DNA of 64,000 bases from Acidithiobacillus ferrianus (GCF_010378095.1 NZ_WNJL01000011.1:186001-250000), one strand, 5' to 3'; positions 26,459 to 36,700 are shown, numbered from the stretch's first letter. Numbers and translations are program-made. The notes: a model not told the origin generated them from the letters alone.

Positions 26459-27253
26459 ATGCCGGTATGGACCTGGACAGGATTGAAGGCCGGCAAAGCC
26501 GCCACCCGCTGGCCGCAGCGCGGTCCCGACGGGCAAGATGGCGTGCTGGGCATGCCGCGTTGGGACTCCGCAGCCTGCCGTACGGGCTGTGATGCCTGTG
26601 CAGCGGCTTGCCCTACGGGTGCTATCCAGGTGAACGCGGGGAAAGCGGAGGTCGATTACGGACGCTGCATCGTCTGCCAGCGCTGCGTGGAAGACTGTCC
26701 CGAAGGGGCGATGGCCAGCTCTTACGACTGGGCTTTCGGTGTGCGGCGGCGCGAAGATCTGCTCTGGAAAAAGGCGCTGGACAGCCGCGTAGGACAGGAC
26801 CTGGGCAAGCGGGTGGCGCGGAGCCTGCGCCGCAGCCTGCACATCCGCCATGTGGATGCGGGCTCCTGCAATGGCTGCGAATCCGAGATCGGCGCCCTCG
26901 ACAATCCCTTTTATAACCTGCACCGCCTGGGTATCTTCTTCACACCCTCGCCGCGTTTTGCGGATTTGCTGATGGTCACCGGACCGGTGACGGCGCCTAT
27001 GCACGCGCCGCTGCTGGCCACCTGGGAGGCCATGCCGGAACCGCGTCTGGTGCTGGCGACGGGCACCTGCGCCGTCTCCGGCGCGCCCATGGATGGCGGC
27101 TACGCGGGTGGCTCGGGACTCGACACACTTCTGCCGGTGGATGTCTGGTTGCCCGGATGCCCGCCCAATCCGGCGGCACTCATCCACGCACTGCTCCTGC
27201 TGCTGGAACGGATGCCGCAACGGGTCCAGGGGGGACATTATGGTGCTGGATAG
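26459..27253 (+). CDS. hyfI: Fused ferredoxin / HyfI (NuoB-like) small subunit
   Basis: 264 residues, preceded by AGGAGG nine bases before the ATG. Residues about 30-95 form a two-cluster ferredoxin: CRTGCDACAAACP and CIVCQRCVEDCP. Residues about 135-255 form a NuoB/HyfI-like small subunit with the [4Fe-4S] cluster (N2-type) cysteines in GSCNGCE, GTCAVSG and PGCPPNP. In E. coli hydrogenase-4 these are two separate proteins, HyfH and HyfI; here they are one chain. It should carry electrons through three Fe-S clusters to or from the Ni-free large subunit. The stop overlaps the next start by 14 bases. Confidence 0.88.
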   Translation: MPVWTWTGLKAGKAATRWPQRGPDGQDGVLGMPRWDSAACRTGCDACAAACPTGAIQVNAGKAEVDYGRCIVCQRCVEDCPEGAMASSYDWAFGVRRREDLLWKKALDSRVGQDLGKRVARSLRRSLHIRHVDAGSCNGCESEIGALDNPFYNLHRLGIFFTPSPRFADLLMVTGPVTAPMHAPLLATWEAMPEPRLVLATGTCAVSGAPMDGGYAGGSGLDTLLPVDVWLPGCPPNPAALIHALLLLLERMPQRVQGGHYGAG

Positions 27254-29201
27254 TTTCTGTGTCGCCGCCAGCCTTTTTATACTGACCATTGCTCTCGGTA
27301 TGTTGCAGCAAGGCAGGCTGGCGCGCGTGACCCTGATTTTGGGTGTGCTGGCTGCACTCATTGGCAGCGCCACCAGCTTACCGGGTGGTTCGGCGACCGG
27401 TGTGATGTGGTCGCTAGGCGATATGGCCGTGACCTGGCAGCTTCAGCCATCCGCCGCCTGGCTGCTGTTCTGGGGCGGGCTGACGGCGCTGGCGGCTTTC
27501 CTTTCTCCCGGTCGCGCCAAAAACCCGGCCATCTGGATGGCCGGTGCGGCAGTCGCCCTGCTGGGCAGTCTCGGCGTTGCCGGTTTACAGGAGGGTGTTT
27601 CTTTTCTGATTGCCTGGGAGTTTTTGAGTTTCGGCGGCGCGATCATGCTCCTCGCCGACGGTCTGCAGGAAGCTCAACGCGGCGGGCAGGCCAGCCTGTA
27701 CATGCTGGCGCTGCTGGAGATCGGCGCGGTGGCGCTGTTGCTCTGCCTGGTCCTGCTCGGCGCGCAGGATACGGACTTTACGGGCTGGGCGGCAAGCTGG
27801 GCCACTTACGGCGGGGCGGCCTTCGGGGTGGCGGTACTGTTCATTATTGGCTTCGGCGCCAAGCTCGGTATTCTGCCCTTTTATGAATGGTATCCGGGTG
27901 CTTACGGGAGTGGCAGCGGTGCCTCCGGGGCGCTGCTTTCCGGCGTTGTGTTGAACGTCGCGTATTTTGCCCTGGGACGGGCCATGCTCGACTGGTTGCC
28001 GGTCAGTGCCACCACGGGCGTGGGCATTTTGCTGGTGTCCCTGGGGACGCTATCCGCCATCCTCGCTATTCTCTACGCCTTTCAACAGGAAGACTGGCGA
28101 CGCCTGCTGGCCTTTTCCACGGCGGAAAATGCGGGGCTGGCGGTGGTCGCTCTGGGTGCCGCCGCCCTGTTCCGGGCGGATGGCCTGTCTCTGCTGATGA
28201 CGCTGGCCTGGACGGTAGGCCTGATTCATCTCGGCGGCCATAGTCTGGCCAAAGGCGCGATGATGCTGAGCGCCGACCGGGTGGCTGCGGTGCGGGGCAA
28301 TTATCAGATCGCGCAGAGCCGGGTACTGGCCCTCGCCCCCTGGACCCTGGGCATCGGTGCGCTGTTCGGGGCCATGAGCCTCGCCGCCATGCCGCCTATG
28401 GCGGGTTTTGCCAGTGAATGGTATCTCTTCCAGACCGTGTTTCAGGATTTCCATCTGACCTCTTCTGCCGCGCGGGTGACCCTGGCGCTGGGCGGTGCCG
28501 GTCTCGCCCTGACGGCGGCCATCGCCCTGGCGACCATGGTCAAAGTCTTCGGCATCGGCCTGCTCGGACGGGAGGAAAATCCAGCCGAAGTCACGGGACG
28601 CTGGCCGATTCTGGGTCTGGGTCTTTTGGTGCTGGCCTATGCCGTGGCTCTGCCATGGACATTGGCGGCGCTGGTCCGGGACAACTGGCTCGCTGTCCCC
28701 GCCGCCGTGGCCGCCATGGTGCGCGGCCCGATACTGGTGCCACTCACGCTCCATTTCGCCTTCATTTCGCCACCCCTGCTGTTGCTCACGGGGCTCTTGC
28801 TGGCGCTGATTCCCTTGGGTCTGCTCGGCTGGAGCCATCGCCGTCACGGTCGCCGCCGGGTACCGGTATGGGGTCACGGTCTGCGCCGTATACCGGCGGA
28901 GAACGCCATCACCGCGCTGGCGTTCTCCAACGCGTTGCGGGAGTTTTACAGCTTTGTGTATCGACCCGGCACCAACACGCGAAAACAGCATACGGAACGC
29001 GAATATTTCGTGCACACTCTGCAATTTAACTACAGTCAAGCGCCCGTCTTCGGGCCCTGGTTATTCCGCCCGGTGGTACGCCTGGTACAGAAGCTCAGCG
29101 ACCGGATCGGTCTGACTTTACAGAACGGCTCGCTCAACGCCTATCTCGCTTATATCGGGATATTGTTAATCGTTATTTTTGCCAGTGTCTTTTATTTGTA
29201 A
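27240..29201 (+). CDS. hyfB: Hydrogenase-4-like subunit HyfB (NuoL-like antiporter)
   Basis: 653 residues from the ATG at 27240, which sits behind a CCAGGGGGG site inside the end of hyfI. About sixteen membrane helices. The pump signature reads GFGAKLGILPFYEWYPGAYGSGSG with the conserved Lys. A C-terminal extension (about 560-653) with a soluble segment and a last helix resembles HyfB/HycC. It is the second antiporter-like subunit of the complex, giving it two potential ion-translocating subunits besides HyfC and HyfE. It ends the hydrogenase-like gene set; crcB begins 15 bases later. Confidence 0.87.
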   Translation: MVLDSFCVAASLFILTIALGMLQQGRLARVTLILGVLAALIGSATSLPGGSATGVMWSLGDMAVTWQLQPSAAWLLFWGGLTALAAFLSPGRAKNPAIWMAGAAVALLGSLGVAGLQEGVSFLIAWEFLSFGGAIMLLADGLQEAQRGGQASLYMLALLEIGAVALLLCLVLLGAQDTDFTGWAASWATYGGAAFGVAVLFIIGFGAKLGILPFYEWYPGAYGSGSGASGALLSGVVLNVAYFALGRAMLDWLPVSATTGVGILLVSLGTLSAILAILYAFQQEDWRRLLAFSTAENAGLAVVALGAAALFRADGLSLLMTLAWTVGLIHLGGHSLAKGAMMLSADRVAAVRGNYQIAQSRVLALAPWTLGIGALFGAMSLAAMPPMAGFASEWYLFQTVFQDFHLTSSAARVTLALGGAGLALTAAIALATMVKVFGIGLLGREENPAEVTGRWPILGLGLLVLAYAVALPWTLAALVRDNWLAVPAAVAAMVRGPILVPLTLHFAFISPPLLLLTGLLLALIPLGLLGWSHRRHGRRRVPVWGHGLRRIPAENAITALAFSNALREFYSFVYRPGTNTRKQHTEREYFVHTLQFNYSQAPVFGPWLFRPVVRLVQKLSDRIGLTLQNGSLNAYLAYIGILLIVIFASVFYL

Positions 29202-29216
29202 CGTGAAGGAGTAAAG

Positions 29217-29594
29217 ATGTTCGCCACTTTCGGCTTTATTGCCCTGTTCGCCGTGCTCGGCGCCTGGGCGCGTTATGGACAGACCCTGCTGGTGCAGACG
29301 GTATTCGGCCGCGGATTTCCCTGGGCCACCCTGAGCATCAATGTCCTGGGCTGTTTTATCATGGGTTTTCTGTTTTTCGAGACCCTGGAACGTATTTCTG
29401 TGAGTCCGGAATTGCGCACGGGCATACTCACCGGTGGATTGGGCGCCTACACCACTTTTTCGACATTCTCCCTCGAAACCCTGGTGCTTTTTGAAAATGG
29501 CGAGGCCATCAAGGGCCTGCTGTACATGTTCATGTCGCTGTTTCTGTGCGTCGGCGCCGCTTTTGCCGGGGCCTGGGTTTCCCGCAATATCTGA
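29217..29594 (+). CDS. crcB: Fluoride channel CrcB/Fluc
   Basis: 125 residues with four membrane helices, starting 15 bases after hyfB behind GAAGGAG. It has the family signature GAWARY near the N-terminus, NVLGCFIMGF with the conserved pore Asn, and TTFSTFSLET with the Phe/Thr/Ser track that lines the fluoride path. It exports fluoride as a dual-topology dimer. The 15-base gap leaves no room for a fluoride riboswitch, so expression must follow the hydrogenase-like operon or an internal promoter. A DUF190 gene follows, a common pairing. Confidence 0.92.
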   Translation: MFATFGFIALFAVLGAWARYGQTLLVQTVFGRGFPWATLSINVLGCFIMGFLFFETLERISVSPELRTGILTGGLGAYTTFSTFSLETLVLFENGEAIKGLLYMFMSLFLCVGAAFAGAWVSRNI

Positions 29595-29604
29595 GAGGTG
29601 CATC

Positions 29605-29922
29605 ATGACGACCGTATCCGTAGTACGTATTTATATTAAGGAAGGCGACAAGCATGGCGGCCACAATCTCATGGAGGAGATTTTCCGCATGCTCCACGAT
29701 CAGTACAAGGTGCATGGCGTTACCGCCTTTCGCGGCATCGCGGGCTTTGGCAGCAAAGGGCTAGTGCATGCCGACGATGTCCTGCGCCTCAATGTGCATC
29801 TGCCGCTGGTACTGGAATTTTTTGACGCACCGGAGACCGTGGATGCGGTGATGCCGCGCCTGCGGGAGTTGGTGCCACCAAGCCATATCCTGCGCTGGCA
29901 AGCCGATTGCGACTGCGAATGA
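29605..29922 (+). CDS. DUF190 (PII-like) protein
   Basis: 105 residues; GAGAGGTG precedes the ATG at 29605, ten bases after crcB. The sequence VRIYIKEGDKHGGHNLMEEIF ... GVTAFRGIAGFG is diagnostic of DUF190, a family with a PII/GlnB-like ferredoxin fold. DUF190 genes often sit beside crcB, so the protein may regulate the fluoride channel, but no mechanism is established. The C-terminus ADCDCE carries two cysteines that could bind metal or form a disulphide. It is probably the last gene of the operon. Confidence 0.85.
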   Translation: MTTVSVVRIYIKEGDKHGGHNLMEEIFRMLHDQYKVHGVTAFRGIAGFGSKGLVHADDVLRLNVHLPLVLEFFDAPETVDAVMPRLRELVPPSHILRWQADCDCE

Positions 29923-30072
29923 ATGCACATCCCGCCTCTGTCTCTCTGGCCCGACTGCCGGGGACTCCCGGGAAGTTTGCAGGGCGCGCGCTGTTCTATA
30001 CTTGAGCCAGGGCGGGTCCGACCATCGCCGAAGGTCCCGCCATCCATACCGGATCAGGACAGGAGCCTCAAC

Positions 30073-31326
30073 ATGAAGGATCTACGCACCAACTTTTTGG
30101 ACCATGTCAAGAAAAATCTGGGCGGGAAGCCGCTGCCGCTGCGCATCATCTTCTGGGATGGCCACGAATACGCCTTCAGCGAACAGGTGCTGGTCACCAT
30201 GCGCCTGCATTCCGCCAGGCACGTCACCAACCTGCTCATGGGCAATGCGATCGATGTGCTGGGCGAAGGGTATGTGGAGGGCAGCATCGGCCTCGACGGC
30301 CGCTACCAAGATATTCTGGCCGTCGCGGAAGCGTTGAATCGCGCCTTCCCCGCCAAAAAACCAAAAACCGGCTTTCTACGCAGGGCCTTGCACAGCAAGT
30401 CCAGGGATGCCGAGGCCATTCACTATCACTATGATGTCTCCAATGCCTTCTATCAACTCTGGCTGGATCGCAACATGGTCTATTCCTGCGCCTACTTCAA
30501 GACCGGTGCGGAGGATATCGACACCGCGCAAGCACAAAAACTGGATCACATTTGCCGCAAACTGCATCTGCAGCCCGACGAAAAGCTCCTCGACATCGGC
30601 TGCGGCTGGGGCGGTTTACTCGTCTGGGCGGCGAAACACTATGCCATTCAAGGCGTCGGCATCACCCTCAGTCAGGAACAGTTCGCTTACGCCAGGGAGC
30701 GTGTGGAACGGGAAGGACTGACGGATCGCATAGAGATTCGCCTGCAGGATTACCGCGATATCCCGGAACGCGATTTTTTCGACAAGGTGTCTTCCGTGGG
30801 CATGTTCGAGCACGTCGGCCGCGCCAAGCTGGGCGAATACTTCCAGGTGATCCACCGGGTACTCAAGGAGGGCGGCTGGGTGATGAACCATGGCATCACC
30901 GCCAGCCAGCAGGATGACGAGCTAGGCCATCATTCCGGCAGTGACTTCATGGACAAATACGTTTTCCCCGATGGGGAGATTCCCCACCTGTGGCGGGTAG
31001 TGCGCGAGATGGCGGGGCAAGATCTGGAAGTGCTGGATGTGGAAAACCTCCGCCCTCACTACGCCCAAACCCTCATCCATTGGGTACAGCGATTGGAGGC
31101 GCGCAAGGCGGAAGCCATCGCCATGATCGGGGACAAGCGCTACCGCATCTGGGCCATCTACATGGCCGGCTGCGCCTATGCCTTCTGGCATAACTGGTCC
31201 GCCCTGCATCAGATACTGGCCGTCAAGCAATCTCGGGAGGAACTGACTCCCCGCCCCTGGGAACGTCGTTATCAGTATCAGGAGAACGCATTCCAGTTGG
31301 CCGAGCCGGATTGGGGAAACATCTGA
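30073..31326 (+). CDS. cfa: Cyclopropane-fatty-acyl-phospholipid synthase
   Basis: 417 residues from the ATG at 30073 (AGGAG eight bases upstream). An N-terminal lipid-binding domain is followed by a SAM methyltransferase domain with LLDIGCGWGG near residue 180 and the family motif HYDVSNAFYQLWLD. The C-terminal WRVVREMAGQDLEVLDVENLRPHYAQTL with the bicarbonate-site residues is present. The enzyme adds a methylene bridge to unsaturated phospholipid acyl chains in the inner membrane, which lowers proton permeability and is well known in acid resistance. It is transcribed alone or with the Slp gene 225 bases downstream. Confidence 0.93.
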   Translation: MKDLRTNFLDHVKKNLGGKPLPLRIIFWDGHEYAFSEQVLVTMRLHSARHVTNLLMGNAIDVLGEGYVEGSIGLDGRYQDILAVAEALNRAFPAKKPKTGFLRRALHSKSRDAEAIHYHYDVSNAFYQLWLDRNMVYSCAYFKTGAEDIDTAQAQKLDHICRKLHLQPDEKLLDIGCGWGGLLVWAAKHYAIQGVGITLSQEQFAYARERVEREGLTDRIEIRLQDYRDIPERDFFDKVSSVGMFEHVGRAKLGEYFQVIHRVLKEGGWVMNHGITASQQDDELGHHSGSDFMDKYVFPDGEIPHLWRVVREMAGQDLEVLDVENLRPHYAQTLIHWVQRLEARKAEAIAMIGDKRYRIWAIYMAGCAYAFWHNWSALHQILAVKQSREELTPRPWERRYQYQENAFQLAEPDWGNI

Positions 31327-31551
31327 TGGCCAGAACGATGCCTTGCCATCCGCGCCATTAAGTGATTTCATGTCGCCAGGAAGGTGAAAATGCACGAGGC
31401 CAGCGCGCGGCTGGGACGTTACGACCGCCAGATATTCGAGGGTACGCACCGTATTGGTTTTGATTCCACGACCGTCCGGATACCACGCTCCAGGCGGCAT
31501 CCTGCGCATCGTTTGCGGGGATTCGTGGTCATTCTCAGGGGGATCTCAACA

Positions 31552-32106
31552 ATGTCGAAAACCGGTCAGCACATGGTGGCAGCGCTGATGACCCTGGCGT
31601 GCCTGTCGGGCTGCGCCACGGTGACACCAGTGAGTGGAAAATTTCCGGATATCTCCCCCATGGCCGCGCAAACCGGCCATTATCAGGGCCAGGAAGTGCG
31701 CTGGGGCGGCACACTCATCGATACCCACCCAGAGACCCAGCAAACCTGCTTTACCGTGCTGGGTGAGCCCTTATCCAGCGATGGTCGGCCCAGATCGGCA
31801 CGCGGAAAGGCCCACATCGGCCGTTTCATCGCCTGCGCTCCGGGTTTTTATGACCCGATGCTGTATCGCGCGGGCCGTGAGATTACCTTTATCGGGCGAG
31901 TGGAGAGGGTTGTACATCATCAAGTGGGGCAATTCGACTATGCCTACCCCGAACTGGCGGCGAGCACCGTTTATCTTTGGCCGATAGAACCGCCGCGCCC
32001 GCGGGTGGACGAGCAAGTCTTCATGGGATCCGGTTTTGGGTTCGGTTACTACCCGGGGTGGTGGTTTGGCCCGGGCTGGGGATACTGGCCCGGCTGGCGC
32101 TATTAG
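31552..32106 (+). CDS. slp: Slp-family outer-membrane lipoprotein
   Basis: 184 residues from the ATG at 31552, with AGGGGG nine bases upstream; an apparent extension to 31384 lacks support. The signal MSKTGQHMVAALMTLACLSGC ends in lipobox LSGC. The middle domain (VRWGGTLIDTHPETQQTCFTVLGEPL) is typical of Slp, a lipoprotein induced by starvation and acid in E. coli. The C-terminus is unusual, a Gly/Trp/Tyr/Pro-rich tail (GFGYYPGWWFGPGWGYWPGW) that may sit at the membrane surface. The 225 bases before it contain no other gene. Confidence 0.85.
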   Translation: MSKTGQHMVAALMTLACLSGCATVTPVSGKFPDISPMAAQTGHYQGQEVRWGGTLIDTHPETQQTCFTVLGEPLSSDGRPRSARGKAHIGRFIACAPGFYDPMLYRAGREITFIGRVERVVHHQVGQFDYAYPELAASTVYLWPIEPPRPRVDEQVFMGSGFGFGYYPGWWFGPGWGYWPGWRY

Positions 32107-32140
32107 CCCCGCCGTGATTCATTTCTCCAGGTCTGGACGG

Positions 32141-33001
32141 GTGCCTGAGCGCGATGCCGTCCCCTCCGCGGGGCATCCGATAGGCCCGGGTGCCCTCGGC
32201 CTCGGCCTGCGCCGCGAGTTTCTCCAGCAGATCCTCGATACGCCGGGGCACGGGGTGGATTTCTTTGAGCTGGCACCGGAAAACTGGATCGGTTTCGGCG
32301 GTCGTCCGGCAGCGCGGCTCCGCGTCCTGACCGAAAAACATCCTTTCATCTGTCATGGGTTGTCTCTCTCCATCGGCGGACCGGCGCCACTGGATATGGA
32401 ACTCCTGAAGGCCATCCAGGATTTCATGGCCATCCATGGGATACATCATTACAGCGAACATCTCGCCTACTGCGCCGATCACGGCCAACTCTACGACCTG
32501 CTGCCGCTGCCCTTCACGGAGGAGATGGTGCTCCATCTGGCGCGGCGCATCCGCCGGGTACAGGATTTCCTGCAAAAGCCACTGATCGTCGAAAACACGG
32601 CGTACTATGGCGGATTCCACCATAATACCTTGACGGAACAGGAGTTTCTGCTGGCGGTGCTGGAAGAGGCGGATTGCCTGCTCCTCCTCGATCTCAACAA
32701 CCTCCACGTCAACAGCGTCAATCACCACTACGACGCCACGGGTTTTCTGCGCGCCCTGCCCGCCGGACGCATCGCCTATCAGCACATCGCCGGCTATGCC
32801 CGACACCCACAGGGCTGGCTCATCGACACCCACGATGCGGCGGTGGACACACCGGTCTGGGAATTGCTACGCCTCAGCGCGGATCTCTTCGGCGCCTTGC
32901 CCACCCTGCTGGAATGGGACAATCAAATTCCGCCCCTGCCGCAACTTCTCGGCGAACTCCGGGGCGCACGCCAATCGCGGCCGGCCCGTGGCACCCACTG
33001 A
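32141..33001 (+). CDS. DUF692 family multinuclear iron oxidative enzyme (BufB/MbnB-like)
   Basis: 286 residues from a GTG at 32141; an earlier in-frame start at 32036 would overlap the Slp gene. The TIM-barrel family is recognised by GLGLRREF, FFELAPENW, HGLSLSIG, YSEHLAY, VENTAYY, LLDLNNLHVN and HIAGY, with the His/Asp/Glu iron ligands. Relatives (MbnB, TglH, BufB) use two or three irons and oxygen to modify cysteines in ribosomal peptides. The next gene encodes the usual DUF2063 partner and overlaps by 14 bases. No cysteine-rich precursor gene is seen within several kilobases, so the substrate is unknown. Confidence 0.85.
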   Translation: MPERDAVPSAGHPIGPGALGLGLRREFLQQILDTPGHGVDFFELAPENWIGFGGRPAARLRVLTEKHPFICHGLSLSIGGPAPLDMELLKAIQDFMAIHGIHHYSEHLAYCADHGQLYDLLPLPFTEEMVLHLARRIRRVQDFLQKPLIVENTAYYGGFHHNTLTEQEFLLAVLEEADCLLLLDLNNLHVNSVNHHYDATGFLRALPAGRIAYQHIAGYARHPQGWLIDTHDAAVDTPVWELLRLSADLFGALPTLLEWDNQIPPLPQLLGELRGARQSRPARGTH

Positions 33002-33782
33002 ATCCAAAAGCGATCCGGGGTTGATCACGGCCCTCGCCGCACACCTGCGCGGACCCGCGGACCATGCCTGCCCCCCCGGCTTCGATCCCCAGGCGGCGGG
33101 ACTCTACCGCGAACTGCTCGTCGCCAACTTCACAACCCCCTTGCAGGCCTGCTTCCCTCACTGGATACGGGCGATGGGCGAGGCGCAATGGCGGAAATGG
33201 CGAGACGCCTTTATCGCCGAACACGCCTGCCGCAGCCCTTTTTTCCGGCAAATACCGGATGAATTCCTCGCCTATCTCAGCGCCCGTCAGGAAGACCTGA
33301 CGGCGATACGGCCCTACGCCCTCGAGCTCGCCCACCTGGAGTGGTTGGAGCTCGCACTGACCGTGGCGGAGGCGGACCCACCGCCTGACCATATGACGCC
33401 CGACGGCGATCCTTGGACCGCTCCCGCCGTGCTGAATCCGGTACATGCCCTACTGCAGTATCGTTACCCGGTACAGCGGCTGATTCTCGAACCCGCCTTC
33501 ACGGCGGTACCAGCGCTCACAGCGGAATTCAGCCCGCTTTTTCTCTATCGTGATGCGAAAGACGTCGTGCAGATGATCGTGCTGGATGGCCTTGGCCTCC
33601 GCCTTTTCGCCACGCTCCGCGAGAACCCCATGCCCGGCGCCGCCCTTTTCGCCCAGTGGCGGGAAAGCGGGTTCTTGGAGAAGGGGGCGGATCTGCGCAA
33701 TCTGGAGACAAGCATACGCGCTTTTCTGCAACGCATGCGATCCGCCGGAGCCATCCTCGGCACCTTGCCCGCCGCCGTATGA
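32988..33782 (+). CDS. DUF2063 (BufC/HvfC-like) partner protein
   Basis: 264 residues from GTG 32988, overlapping the DUF692 gene by 14 bases. The N-terminal domain (GLYRELLVANFTTPLQACFPHW) is DUF2063, the DNA-binding-like fold that recognises peptide precursors for DUF692 enzymes. The C-terminal half has LLQYRYPVQRLI and a helical end. Together with the preceding enzyme it forms a two-protein RiPP maturase of the bufferin/Hvf type. Its stop overlaps recC by four bases (ATGA), so it is translationally coupled to DNA-repair genes, an unexpected arrangement. Confidence 0.8.
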   Translation: MAPTESKSDPGLITALAAHLRGPADHACPPGFDPQAAGLYRELLVANFTTPLQACFPHWIRAMGEAQWRKWRDAFIAEHACRSPFFRQIPDEFLAYLSARQEDLTAIRPYALELAHLEWLELALTVAEADPPPDHMTPDGDPWTAPAVLNPVHALLQYRYPVQRLILEPAFTAVPALTAEFSPLFLYRDAKDVVQMIVLDGLGLRLFATLRENPMPGAALFAQWRESGFLEKGADLRNLETSIRAFLQRMRSAGAILGTLPAAV

Positions 33783-36700
33783 GCCGTCAGGACATCGAAC
33801 CGGGCTTCATCGTCCTCCATGGCGACCGCCTGGAGTGGCTCAGCGATGCCGTTCTGGAGTGGTTGCACGAACACCCGCTGCAAGCGTTGGAAGAGGAAAT
33901 TTTTCTCGTTCAGAGCAACGGCATCGCCGAGTGGCTGCAATGGACCCTGGCGGCCCATGAAGGTATCTGCGCGGCGGTGCGCGTCACCCTGCCAGGGCGC
34001 TTTCTCTGGGACAGCTATGGACGGGTGTTGGGTCAAGACATCCTCCCCGCCCGCGCGCCGCTGGACAAGGCACCCCTCACCTGGCGCCTGATGCGCCTCT
34101 TGCCGGAACTGCTGCCTCAGACCGATTTCGCCCCCCTACGACATTTTCTGGACCGGGTGGCGCAGCCGGATGGCGCGTCGGAGCGGCTTTGGCAAATGGC
34201 CGCGCAGATCGCCGATCTCTTCGACCAGTATCAGGTCTATCGCGGCGATTGGCTCACGGACTGGGCCGCCGGCCAGTCCCTGCTGCGGCGCGGTGACGGC
34301 GAGCGCATGGCCCTGCCCGCCGGTCAAAGCTGGCAACCCCGGCTCTGGCAGGCATTACGGCGCGACCTGCAACAGAACGGACCGGATCGGGCCCTGGGCC
34401 GGGCGCAGGTGCATGACCGGTTCCTCGCCGCCCTGAACGCCGGGCAGCCTCCTGCGGCACCGTTGCCCCGCCGCGTCACGCTCTTCGGGGCGGCCACTCT
34501 GCCGGAACAGAGCCTGACGGCGCTGGCCGCGCTGGGACGGCGGATGCAGGTGATTCTGGCGGTACCCAACCCTTGTCGCTATCACTGGGCCGACATCGTT
34601 TCCGGGCGCGAACTGCTGCGTCGCGAACGCCGCCGCCAGCCTCTGCGCCACGGTCGCGATCTCTCAAACACCGCGCCGGAAGACTTGCATCAGTTTGGCA
34701 ATCCGCTCCTCGCCGCCTGGGGTCGTCAGGGTCGTGACTTTCTCAATCTGTTGGACCAGTGTGACGAAACGATGACGCTGCGGCAGCAGAGCAGCCTTCC
34801 ACGTATCGATCTTTTCAGCGAGGATCGGGGCGACACTCTCCTGCGTCAGTTGCAGGTCCGCATCCGTGATCTCGAAGGCGTCAGTCCGCAGACCTGCACG
34901 CCGGTAGAGGACGGAGACACCTCCGTGGTCTTTCACATCGCCCACAGTGCGTTGCGCGAGGTGCAGATTCTCCACGATCAATTGCTGGATCGTTTCGCCA
35001 CCGGCACACTGCAACCTCGCGACACCATCGTCATGGTGCCGGAGATCGGCAGCTTCGCCCCCTTGATTCGCGCCACTTTCGATCAATACGCGCGGGACGA
35101 TGCGCGTTACATCCCTTACCACATCGTCGACTTGCGGGCCCGCGACGAGCAGCCCGTACTCCAGGCTCTGGACTGGTTGTTGCGCTTGCCGGAGCAGCGC
35201 TGTCGACAGAGCGAAATCCGCGATCTCCTCAACTGCCCCGCCCTGCGTCGACGCTTCGGATGGACGTTGGAAGACCTGCCCATCCTCCAGCACTGGCTGG
35301 CCGGCGCGGGTTGGCGCTGGGGCCTTTCGGCGGAACAGCGCGCCGCGCTGGGTCTGCCCCATTGCGGACCCCAGAATAGCGGCGACTTTGCCCTGCAGCG
35401 CCTCTGTCTCGGCTACGCCAACGGCGACGACAGTCATTTCGCGGAGATCGAAGCCTACGGTGCGGCGGGCGGACTGGATGCCGCGCTCCTCGGACCCCTC
35501 AGTCAACTATTGGAAAAACTGGAGCACTGGCAGCACAATTTGGTCGAGCCGCTGACGCCGGACCGCTGGGGCGAGACCGCCCGCACCCTGCTCACCGACT
35601 TCTTCAGCGCCAGCGATGCCGACGACGAAGTCCTGCTGCATCATCTGGAAGAAGCCTTGCGCCTATGGCAGGCGGACTGCGATGCGGCGAATTTCCGCGC
35701 AACGCTCCCCCTCGCCGTGTTTCGCGGCGCCTGGCTGGAGATGCTGGACGCACCGGATTTGGGGCGTAGCTTTCTCGGCGGCGGCGTCACCTTCTGCACC
35801 CTTCTGCCCATGCGCGCCGTACCCTATCCGCTGGTCTGCCTGCTCGGCATGAACGAGGGGGATTATCCCCGACGCAGCCCGCGTCCGGATTTCGATCTCA
35901 TGGCCCTGCCCGGCATGGCCCGCCCCGGTGACCGCTCCCGTCGCGACGACGATCGTTATCTGATGCTGGAGGCGTTGCTCGCCGCCCGGCAGGAACTGTA
36001 CCTCAGTTGGACGGGGCGGGATCAGCGCAACAACCAGGAGTTGGCGCCCTCCCTGCTGGTGGCCCAGTTGCGGGACACCATTCGCGACGGCTGGCCGCTG
36101 TCCGAAGAAGCACGGGAACGTCACGAAAAAAGCGTGCTGGAAAAACGCACCTTCGTCCATCCGCTCCAACCCTTCAGTCCGGACTATCTGCAAAACAAAC
36201 AAGGGCTGCGCACCTGGTCCCGCGAATGGTACCCAGCACCACGGACGATCGTGGAAGATGCCGGACTCCCTGTCCCGGTGGAGGTCACCCCGCGGCGCCT
36301 CGACGCACTGCTGGAGTTTTTCCGCTGGCCGGCGCGCGCCTTTTATCGGCAACGCCTGCGTACCGTTTTCAGCGCGGTGGATCCAGCGGCGGAAGATGAC
36401 GAACCCTTCACCCTGGATGGCCTCGAAACCTACCATCTGCTTGACGACTTGCTCAAGACCACGCAAAAAAACGGCCCTGCGTGCCTTGCCGAAAGGGTGC
36501 GGGCGCAGCAACGCAGCGGCCGGTATCCGCTCGCTGGTCTGGCGGCGAAAACCGCAACCACGCTGTTGGACGAGGCCACCCCCATCCTCACCGCCTGGCG
36601 GGAGATCGGCGCGGAATGGATCGCAACACCCCAACGACGAGTCATCACCCACACCCGCGGGCAAATGTGGCTGGCGGATTGGTTGCCGACCTTGTACCAA

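Noticed and set aside
29202..29216. Fluoride riboswitch before crcB
   Set aside because: Only 15 bases separate crcB from hyfB, which is just a ribosome site.
31327..31551. Cysteine-rich precursor peptide for the DUF692/DUF2063 pair
   Set aside because: The frames here have no signal peptide with a Cys-rich core; nothing suitable was found near the pair.
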